Under the pieces are notes generated by a model. The model saw only the letters and a program-made list of their open reading frames with translations, was not told where the DNA came from and searched no databases. From Deltaproteobacteria bacterium (GTDB lineage Bacteria > Myxococcota > XYA12-FULL-58-9 > JAUUZB01), in NCBI GenBank assembly GCA_030590185.1, contig JAUUZB010000291.1, forward strand, positions 1 through 6,076: 6,076 nucleotides of DNA, in the 5' to 3' direction. A program made the translations under genes and the position numbers. Of the stretch, positions 1 to 5,190 are shown piece by piece; the first letter of the stretch is position 1, and the number at the start of each line of letters is the position of its first letter.

Positions 1-1781
1 ACGCCCGCCGCATGGCTCGGATCGCAGAAGCCATCGCTGTCGCTGTCTGGACAAGCGAAGGTCCCATCACCGACGCCGAGCAGAATGGAGACATCGTTGG
101 AGCGCACGTTGGTGACCGCCAGGTCGGTCGCGCCGTTGCCGTCGAAGTCGCCGGTGGTGATCCACGAAGGTTGGTCGCCCGCTGCGTAGCTCCAGTCGCA
201 CCAGCCATCGCCATCCGTATCCGGGCAACGGAAGGTCCCATCGCCGGCGCCCAGCAGGATGGAGACATCGTCGGGGCCCACGTCGGCGTCGGAGCCCATG
301 TTGGCGACCGCCAGGTCGGCGACGCCGTCGCCGTCGAAGTCGCCGGTGGTGATCGACGAAGGTCGGTCGCCTGCCGCGTAGCTCCTGTCGCAGAAGCCAT
401 CGCTGTCTGTATCTGGGCAACGAAACGCTCCATCACCGACCCCGAGCAGGACGGAGACGTCGTCGGAGCTCTCGTTCGCGACCGCCAGGTCGATGACCCC
501 GTCGTCGTCGAAGTCAGCGGCGACGACCGCGCTCGGCAGGTCGCCCGCGGCGAAGCTCCAAGCGCAGGCACCATCGACGTCGGCGTTCGGGCAAACGAAG
601 CCACCGACCCCTGCGCCCAGCAGGACGGAGATGGTTTCGGATTGAGCGCTCAATGCCACCAGATCGGCTACGCCGTTGCCATCGTAGTCACCGGTGATGA
701 CGAAACGCGGGGCGTCGCCCACCCCATAGCGCCAGTCGCAGAAGCCATCGGTATCGGCGTCCGGACAATGGAAGGTACCATCGCCGACGCCGAGCAGGAT
801 GGAGATGTCGTTGGAGATCCCGTTGGCGACCGCGAGGTCGGTTGCGCCGTCGCTGTTGAAGTCACCGGTGATGACCAAACCCGGTTGAGCTCCTGCGGCG
901 TAGCTCCGGTCGCAATAGCCATCGGCATCGGTGTCTGGACAAGCGAAAGCTCCACCGCCGACCCCGAGCAGGATTGAGACGTCGTAGGAGTTTTCACCCG
1001 AGTTCGCGACCGCCAGGTCGGTCACCCCGTTACCGTCGAAATCACCGCTGGCGAGCGAGCTCGGGCTGTCCCCGGCCGCGTAGCTCCAGTCGCAGAAGCC
1101 ATCGGTATCGTCGTCTGGACAATAAAAGGTTCCATCGCCGATCCCGAGCAGGATGGAAACGTCGGCGGAGAGATAGTTCGTGACCGCCAGGTCGGTGACG
1201 CCGTCGCCGTCGAAATCATCGGTGATGACGTGGGTCGGTACACCTCCTGCGCCGTAGCTCCAGTCGCAGAAGCCATCGGCATCGTCGTCTGGACAATAAA
1301 AGGTTCCATCGCCGACCCCGAGCAGTATGGAGATGTCGCTGGAGTCGCTGTTCAGCACCGCCAGGTCGATGGCGTCGTTGGCGTCGAAGTAGCCGGTGGT
1401 GACGAAACGCGGATCGTCACCGACCGCGAAGCTCCTGTCGCAGAAGCCATCGCTGTCGGCGTCGGGACAGGGGAAGGTTCCATCGCCAGCGCCGAGCAGA
1501 ATGGAGACGTCGTTCGTGCCCGAGTTCGCGACCGCCAGGTCGATGGCGCCGTCGCCGTTGAAGTCACCGGGGGTGAGGAAAAACGGAAAGGCGCCCGCGA
1601 TGTAGCTCCGGTCGCAGAGACCGTCCGTATCGTTGTCCGGACAATCGAAGTCCCCATTCCCCGCGCCGATCCAGATGGTGACGACCTCGGAGATCAGGTT
1701 CGTGACCGCCAGATCGGCCACGCCGTCGCCGTCGAAGTCACCGCTGGTAGCCGACGTTGGTGCGGCGCCCACGGCGAACGA
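1..1781 (-). repeat. Tandem FG-GAP-type repeats, 174-bp period, ten full units plus a partial one
   Basis: The unit boundaries, reading leftward, are 1781-1608, 1607-1434, 1433-1260, 1259-1086, 1085-906, 905-732, 731-558, 557-384, 383-192 and 191-18, with an eleventh beginning at 17. Eight units are exactly 58 codons; unit 5 has 60 and unit 9 has 64. The consensus in order is SYAAGDxPSxxxTGDFDGDG, then VxDLAVANxxSNDVSILLG, then xGDGTF, then CPDxDxDGFCD followed by R or W. The first part is the classic FG-GAP/VCBS unit. The CPDxDxDGFCD clamp sits where ordinary units have only a few linking residues, so every unit carries a conserved C-x8-C pair around a DxDxDG loop. Unit 3 has lost the first Asp loop (GYFDANDAID). 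Unit 7 is the most degenerate (CPNADVDGACAW). Unit 1 departs from the ILLG strand (VTIWIG). Confidence 0.93.
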
Positions 1782-3614
1782 CTCCGCAGCGCCAAAACCG
1801 TGAAACCAACTCACCTTGGTTGCATTGAAGGAACGCCCGCGGGTTTCGCCGGTGCCAGTGCCGTCGGAGGCGGTGATCCGTACCGTCGCTGTCCCCGGCG
1901 ACCACACCCCGGTCGCGTCCCACCAATAGGTGTGTCGAACCCCGCCCAGTCCGGAATCCCCTGCGAGCGAGGTGGCGAGGTCATAGCGGCCGTCGCTCGA
2001 GGGTGTACGGTACTCCGAGCAAGGCGCCCAGGTCACACCGTTGTCCACCGAGTATTCGACGCGGACATCCGCCGGGTCTGCGGCCTCGTCTGTCAGCCGG
2101 TACCCGACCTCCACCGGTCCTGCGGCGATCATACCGTCGGTGACGATCCCCACACCCAACACCGTCGGCGGACTCAACCGCCGCATGTCGATCCGGAACG
2201 GACCGACCAGCGAAAGCTCTGGCTCTGACACGGTGTCGGTTTGCCCCGGAGCGAGATAGACGGCAGCCCAGCCGACGAAGAGATCCCCCAGCTCGGAGGT
2301 GTCCCAAACGAACGTGTGCGCGGGCAGAATCCCTGACTCCAGATTAGCCAGCGGTCCTGACGCCAGGTCGCTCAACGGGCTTGCTGTCAGGGCTGGGTGG
2401 AAGGTGGCCGGCTCCACGTCCGTTGGCTCCGGGATCTCGCGATCGGTTTCGTCCCAGCTCTTGACCGTTGCCGTGACGGCGACCGGTTTCTCCTCCTCAT
2501 CCGCCAAGACGAACTCGATGATTACCGGTCCGCGCGGCAGGTCGAGCGGGGCCGTTGGTGGCCAACCGTGGTCGTTTATCGCCTCCACCCTCAACACCGG
2601 CGCCTGGTTGTGGTTCTCGAGGTCGAAGGGGTCCGCGGCCTGAAGGGGAGCGGACCAGGCGCCAAACTCGTCCGCCACCGCGAGGCGCAGATGACTCGCG
2701 CCACAGTCGTTGTCTTGCAGGCTCGACGCCCAGGTGAAAGGCGTCGGGAGGCCTTCGGGCGACGTCTGCATCTGCTCGATTAGAGCCAGGAGCGGAAAAT
2801 GAGCCACGCTCGGCTCGACCGGTGTGGCCGCGCCGCATTCCGTACCAGGCAAGACCTCGAATAGCACCAGCGCCACGTCGTCCCAGCCGCTGTCCGCGAC
2901 CGTCACCTCAACGATGGCGTTGCCCGTAGCGATGCCGCCCACGACTTCGACGGCGGTGACCTCCGGCGCTTCGTTCCCGAGCGGCAGGCCTTGGTCCGAC
3001 ACTTCGAGCCATCCGCTGTTCAGGGCATCGCTGCTCGAATCGGTCGCCTTGATGCGCAGCCTCGTCCCGGCGCAGTATTTGACGGCTTCGGCAAACGTCG
3101 TGCCCTCCTCGCCGGTGGGGAGCTCGATCATCTCGAGCTCGCCGATGCCATCGCGCGCATCCTGGAGGGCGTTCCAGTGGAAGGTGAAGTCTGTGTTGAC
3201 GGTTAGCCCGGTCAAGGTCTCGTCAACCCCCGCCGTCAACCAACCCGGGTCGAGCCCATCGTCGAGACAATTCGCCCAGAACTCGACTTCCAGCGTTACG
3301 GTCTCCTCACCCAGCGGGTAACCGTTGGGATCGGTGATGGTGAGGGTGACCGGGAGGCCGGAGGTGCGTCGCGCGGCGTCGGTGTCGAGGTTCACCAACA
3401 CCAGGCTGGGCGCGACCTTTTCCATCTCACGCGAGGCACCCTGGTCTACGCATCTTTTTCTCTCGAGGTCGCAGACCATCCCGGCCGGGCAATGCGCCGT
3501 GCTCTCGCAGCTGATGTCGTCGGAGGGGTCGATGGTGAGGTCTGGTAGGCACCCTGCGCACGGTAGCCACAGCGCCAGCAGGCATCGAGCCGGAAAAACC
3601 TTCCACTGCGTCAT
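1..3614 (-). CDS. Predicted FG-GAP/VCBS-repeat surface lipoprotein with Cys-clamped Asp loops (C-terminus outside window)
   Basis: Starting at the ATG at 3614-3612, the frame is open for 1204 codons to the left edge; I checked every line and found no in-frame stop. Residues 1-22 look like a lipoprotein signal: K5 and R10, a hydrophobic core (CLLALWLP), then CAGC with Cys22 as the likely lipidated residue. The -3 position is Cys rather than the usual Leu, so the lipobox is not ideal. Residues 36-55 form a small Cys-rich segment (C36, C42, C48, C55). Residues ~70-605 look like about four Ig/FnIII-type beta modules, each with an aromatic-x-Trp motif (F145-W147, F293-W295, F435-W437, Y563-W565). 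From residue 612 come ten complete FG-GAP-type repeats and the start of an eleventh. In known families such repeats form calcium-binding beta-propeller blades in exported or adhesive proteins. The start is supported by GGGAG six bases upstream, the signal sequence, and the 3-base gap from the preceding gene. The ligand is unknown. I am sure of the frame and repeat type, moderately sure of lipidation. Confidence 0.93.
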   Translation of the reverse strand, partial: MTQWKVFPARCLLALWLPCAGCLPDLTIDPSDDISCESTAHCPAGMVCDLERKRCVDQGASREMEKVAPSLVLVNLDTDAARRTSGLPVTLTITDPNGYPLGEETVTLEVEFWANCLDDGLDPGWLTAGVDETLTGLTVNTDFTFHWNALQDARDGIGELEMIELPTGEEGTTFAEAVKYCAGTRLRIKATDSSSDALNSGWLEVSDQGLPLGNEAPEVTAVEVVGGIATGNAIVEVTVADSGWDDVALVLFEVLPGTECGAATPVEPSVAHFPLLALIEQMQTSPEGLPTPFTWASSLQDNDCGASHLRLAVADEFGAWSAPLQAADPFDLENHNQAPVLRVEAINDHGWPPTAPLDLPRGPVIIEFVLADEEEKPVAVTATVKSWDETDREIPEPTDVEPATFHPALTASPLSDLASGPLANLESGILPAHTFVWDTSELGDLFVGWAAVYLAPGQTDTVSEPELSLVGPFRIDMRRLSPPTVLGVGIVTDGMIAAGPVEVGYRLTDEAADPADVRVEYSVDNGVTWAPCSEYRTPSSDGRYDLATSLAGDSGLGGVRHTYWWDATGVWSPGTATVRITASDGTGTGETRGRSFNATKVSWFHGFGAAESFAVGAAPTSATSGDFDGDGVADLAVTNLISEVVTIWIGAGNGDFDCPDNDTDGLCDRSYIAGAFPFFLTPGDFNGDGAIDLAVANSGTNDVSILLGAGDGTFPCPDADSDGFCDRSFAVGDDPRFVTTGYFDANDAIDLAVLNSDSSDISILLGVGDGTFYCPDDDADGFCDWSYGAGGVPTHVITDDFDGDGVTDLAVTNYLSADVSILLGIGDGTFYCPDDDTDGFCDWSYAAGDSPSSLASGDFDGNGVTDLAVANSGENSYDVSILLGVGGGAFACPDTDADGYCDRSYAAGAQPGLVITGDFNSDGATDLAVANGISNDISILLGVGDGTFHCPDADTDGFCDWRYGVGDAPRFVITGDYDGNGVADLVALSAQSETISVLLGAGVGGFVCPNADVDGACAWSFAAGDLPSAVVAADFDDDGVIDLAVANESSDDVSVLLGVGDGAFRCPDTDSDGFCDRSYAAGDRPSSITTGDFDGDGVADLAVANMGSDADVGPDDVSILLGAGDGTFRCPDTDGDGWCDWSYAAGDQPSWITTGDFDGNGATDLAVTNVRSNDVSILLGVGDGTFACPDSDSDGFCDPSHAAG
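1080..1325 (-). repeat. Near-identical neighbouring repeat segments (recent duplication)
   Basis: Bases 1080-1151 and 1254-1325, exactly one 174-base period apart, match over 72 bases with only two differences that I can see (t/c at 1106 versus 1280, and t/c at 1141 versus 1315). The segments cover the end of one unit and the start of the next (LLG, GDGTFYCPDDD, DGFCDWSY). Other unit pairs in the array are clearly more diverged at the DNA level. The rare TTT TAT codon pair for F-Y is shared only by these two copies. This points to a recent unit duplication or gene conversion inside the array. Confidence 0.75.
1800..3407 (-). other. Ig/FnIII-like beta-rich region of the FG-GAP lipoprotein (about four modules)
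   Basis: These are residues ~70-605, between the Cys-rich N-terminus and the repeats. The region is rich in alternating hydrophobic strands and has lead-in motifs of the NxAPxV kind (NEAPEV near 215, NQAPVL near 335, and SPPTVLGV near 477). Each of four stretches contains an aromatic-x-Trp motif followed by a strand: FHW at 145-147, FTW at 293-295, FVWD at 435-438, YWWD at 563-566. The fourth ends with a strand of the type TATVRITASDG, familiar from FnIII-like modules before FG-GAP repeats in myxobacterial and planctomycete proteins. A few scattered cysteines (for example in WANCLDDG, KYCAGT, GTECGA and NDCGAS) could form disulphides. The four-module division is my inference from the spacing of these motifs; no family was confirmed. 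Confidence 0.55.
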
Positions 3615-3625
3615 CCTTCACTCCC
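3615..3625 (-). promoter_or_regulatory. Ribosome binding site inside the upstream gene (translational coupling)
   Basis: On the minus strand the sequence reads GGGAG TGAAGG ATG. The purine-rich GGGAG (3625-3621) lies within the last codons of the PEGA protein gene, the TGA stop of that gene is at 3620-3618, and the lipoprotein ATG is three bases later. This spacing of six bases is normal for a Shine-Dalgarno site and suggests that ribosomes ending the first gene re-initiate on the second. It also fixes the start of the lipoprotein gene. Confidence 0.75.
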
Positions 3626-5072
3626 AATCCGTGAAGATCGCGGCGATGCCGGTGCCGGCGGCCAGCACCCCCGTGCTGACCAACAGGACATTCGCAGCCA
3701 GGGAAAAAGCCGCGGCGTCGGTCTGGGACGCAGTGCGGCGGATGGGGTCACCGTGTTCGGGGCGGGCCATCTCGTAGTTGAAGTCGTCGATGTGGCTCTG
3801 GGCGATGCCCGCGACCAAGATCGTTGCAGCACTGGTCGCCGCCGTCGCCGACAGGAAGGTCCAAAAGGCGATCTTCGGCGGTTTCTCCGTCATCTCCACC
3901 CAGACCATGTTTGTCTCCCCTGGCTCCACGTAGACCTCGGAACGCCATTCGAGAAACCCCCGCTTGGTGACGTGCAACACATAACGCCCCGGCGTGAGGT
4001 CCGTCAGCGGACGCATCGGAAGGTCGCCCTCGTAATCGTCATCGAGGAAGAGCTGCGCCTCGTTGGTCGTGGCCGTGATGGCCAAGATACCGGGCTCAGA
4101 CGATTCGATTCCGAGCAATCCCCTGCCCGCCGCACGAACCGCCGCCATCAACTGGTCCTCGACGCCCTTGAAGGTCTCGCTCACCCGGCTTTCGACCACC
4201 GAGCTCTGGACGTCGATGAGGCGCAGCGACACCACGTAGCGCTCGCTGAGCATCCCCACGTGGCCCACGATGAGCTTCTCCACGCCCAGGGCGCCACCGA
4301 TCTCCGCGAGACACGCCTCATTCGCGCAGTCCATGGCGATCTTCTGCGCCTCCAACTCGAACATGGCCGCGATGTCGTCGCGGCTCACCACGCCCGCGCC
4401 TTCGATCTCTTTGATCTCCGCAGCGAGCACCTGTGTCAGGTTTCGGCTGACCTCGGCGGACAGCCCGAGCGGCTCGAGGTCAAAGACGGCAAAGGAGACC
4501 TCGCGGCCCTCAGGGAGGCGGTAGCGCGGTTGCTCGCCGGTACCGGTCCCCACCAGCGAGCTGACCGCGCCCGGCAGCTCGGCAGCGAGTGCCTCGATGT
4601 TCGCCGCCGGTACCGCCACGCTGCCGGCCGTCCTGGCCTCCACGGCGTCGACGAACGACAGGGTCAGGATGTAGCCCGAGCCGATCTTCCCGAGCGATCC
4701 CGACAAGGCAAAGCGGGCGTTCGCGACGCGGGTGATCTCGGCGATACAGGTGTCGTCCTGGCAGTCCATTCTGAGTAGGGCCTGCTGGTGCTTCAACATC
4801 GCCGCAGCCTCTTCGGCCGTAACCACCTTCAGCGTCGAGTGCGCGGCCAACAGATCCGCCACCCGACTGGTGATCTGGAGCGCTAGATCCTCCGCCACTC
4901 CATCGGCTCGCAGATCCATCACGAGCACCGTGTCTCGTGCGCGCTCAACTCCCGGGGTGGACGGAACCCGAAGCTCCCCGGGCGAACTCGTTTCCTCTGC
5001 CTCGTCTCCTTCTGCTGGAGCAGGGACAGAGAGCAAAATCGTGCAAAGGAATACGCCGCCCCAACGTATCAT
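3618..5072 (-). CDS. Exported PEGA-domain protein with duplicated TolB-N/CsgG-like modules
   Basis: The protein has 484 residues. Residues 1-20 look like a signal peptide (R3, hydrophobic core, APA before residue 21). Two homologous modules follow, at ~47-174 and ~192-320. Each starts with a strand ending in a D-L or D-L-E (VLVMDL, FAVFDLE), has a helix, and then a matching core: MDC-x4-C-[IL]-AEI, a hydrophobic segment, a G-x-[LV] strand, and a long strand (YILTLSFVD; YVVSLRLID). The Cys pairs are C104/C109 and C249/C254. This layout resembles the TolB N-terminal/CsgG-like fold common in myxobacterial envelope proteins; no TolB propeller follows. A PEGA-type domain fills ~328-394 (LFLDDDYEG ... 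LTPGRYVLHVTKRGF). Hydrophobic segments at ~401-423 and ~457-481 are probable membrane or membrane-associated helices, split by a polar loop. The start ATG is preceded by AGGGGGA four bases upstream. Its role is unknown; a periplasmic scaffold or sensor that senses or presents envelope factors is possible. Confidence 0.92.
   Translation of the reverse strand: MIRWGGVFLCTILLSVPAPAEGDEAEETSSPGELRVPSTPGVERARDTVLVMDLRADGVAEDLALQITSRVADLLAAHSTLKVVTAEEAAAMLKHQQALLRMDCQDDTCIAEITRVANARFALSGSLGKIGSGYILTLSFVDAVEARTAGSVAVPAANIEALAAELPGAVSSLVGTGTGEQPRYRLPEGREVSFAVFDLEPLGLSAEVSRNLTQVLAAEIKEIEGAGVVSRDDIAAMFELEAQKIAMDCANEACLAEIGGALGVEKLIVGHVGMLSERYVVSLRLIDVQSSVVESRVSETFKGVEDQLMAAVRAAGRGLLGIESSEPGILAITATTNEAQLFLDDDYEGDLPMRPLTDLTPGRYVLHVTKRGFLEWRSEVYVEPGETNMVWVEMTEKPPKIAFWTFLSATAATSAATILVAGIAQSHIDDFNYEMARPEHGDPIRRTASQTDAAAFSLAANVLLVSTGVLAAGTGIAAIFTDWE
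3891..4091 (-). other. PEGA-type domain
   Basis: These are residues ~328-394 of the 484-residue protein. The segment has the features expected of PEGA domains: a first strand (GILAITATTNEAQLFLDDDY) in which a short loop presents a ligand-facing turn, a central LTPGRYVLHV strand with the typical PG[RE]Y, an aromatic-rich G-F/W turn (KRGFLEWRSEV), and a last strand (PGETNMVWVEM). Directly after it comes Lys-Pro-Pro-Lys and the first hydrophobic segment. In known proteins this domain is a small beta domain found in surface-layer, kinase and envelope proteins; its ligand here is not evident. Confidence 0.8.
4113..4934 (-). repeat. Internal duplication: two TolB-N/CsgG-like modules with Cys-x4-Cys
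   Basis: Module A is residues ~47-174 (4934-4551) and module B ~192-320 (4499-4113). They align without gaps around the core: A has LLRMDCQDDTCIAEI and B has KIAMDCANEACLAEI, each followed by a hydrophobic-A/G-x-[LV] stretch and by a YxxxLxxxD strand. The copies are diverged at the DNA level, so the duplication is old. The paired cysteines in both copies suggest conserved disulphides in an oxidising compartment, which agrees with the signal peptide. Confidence 0.8.
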
Positions 5073-5076
5073 CCGG

Positions 5077-5083
5077 TCCCCCT
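5077..5083 (-). promoter_or_regulatory. Ribosome binding site of the PEGA protein gene
   Basis: AGGGGGA on the minus strand lies four bases before the ATG at 5072-5070, a strong purine match to the 16S rRNA tail at acceptable spacing. It supports that start codon over later in-frame Met codons, which would remove the signal peptide. Confidence 0.75.
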
Positions 5084-5084
5084 A

Positions 5085-5103
5085 GCTGGGATAGATCCCC
5101 AGC
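5085..5103. promoter_or_regulatory. Perfect 6-bp inverted repeat next to the likely transcription start
   Basis: The sequence has GCTGGG (5085-5090), a 7-base spacer, and CCCAGC (5098-5103). On the minus strand it lies between the possible -10 element and the ribosome binding site, so it could be a regulator binding site or a short 5' UTR hairpin. There is no T-tract, so it is not a convincing intrinsic terminator. Six-base arms can arise by chance in GC-rich DNA. Confidence 0.35.
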
Positions 5104-5109
5104 ATACCA
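5101..5109 (-). promoter_or_regulatory. Possible extended -10 promoter (TGGTATGCT) for the PEGA/lipoprotein pair
   Basis: On the minus strand the intergenic region reads TGG TATGCT, matching the extended -10 pattern TGnTATnnT. It would start transcription about 20-25 bases before the PEGA gene ATG. No TTGACA-like -35 is seen at the right distance (the hexamer there is TAGTAA), which extended -10 promoters can tolerate. It is a weak prediction in GC-rich DNA with an unknown sigma factor. Confidence 0.3.
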
Positions 5110-5166
5110 GCGTCGCAGAGGGGTTACTACCGGATGGAAGGATCGACCAGCAATGTCGACGTCACC

Positions 5167-5190
5167 GACCGCCAGGCGGCGAATCTCGCC
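5167..5190. terminator. Short GC hairpins just after the TPR gene stop (no T-tract)
   Basis: Immediately beyond the TGA stop (5193-5191) lies GGCGA-atc-TCGCC (5178-5190), perfect 5-bp arms with a three-base loop, and beside it CCGCC-a-GGCGG. Neither is followed by a run of T on the minus strand, so this is at most a weak or Rho-aided terminator. The 118-base gap between genes suggests the downstream pair may have its own promoter. Confidence 0.25.

Noticed and set aside
12..977. Long plus-strand open frame (321 residues)
   Set aside because: It is the exact in-register antisense of the FG-GAP repeats: its periodic AEAI/DRQV pattern is the mirror of the minus-strand repeat codons. It has no family character, whereas the minus strand gives a coherent protein.
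1..1781. CRISPR array or non-coding satellite
   Set aside because: The repeat period is 174 bases with divergence spread by codon, not short identical repeats with unique spacers; translation explains the pattern completely.
1..1781. MopE-type or MYXO-CTERM-linked DxDCDG repeats
   Set aside because: Those motifs place Cys inside the Asp cluster (DNDCDG). Here the cysteines flank it (CPDxDxDGFC) and are embedded in FG-GAP units.
1230..2228. Plus-strand open frame (332 residues)
   Set aside because: Also antisense in register to the lipoprotein gene; open only because TTA, CTA and TCA codons are rare in this GC-rich sense strand.
3753..4778. Plus-strand open frame (341 residues), rich in His and Arg
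   Set aside because: Antisense to the PEGA protein gene, which has a signal peptide, recognisable domains and a good ribosome binding site. The His/Arg/Asp-rich composition is typical of shadow frames in GC-rich DNA.
3618..5072. TolB protein of the Tol-Pal system
   Set aside because: The TolB-N-like modules are duplicated and followed by PEGA and hydrophobic segments; there is no beta-propeller and no Tol-Pal neighbour in the window.
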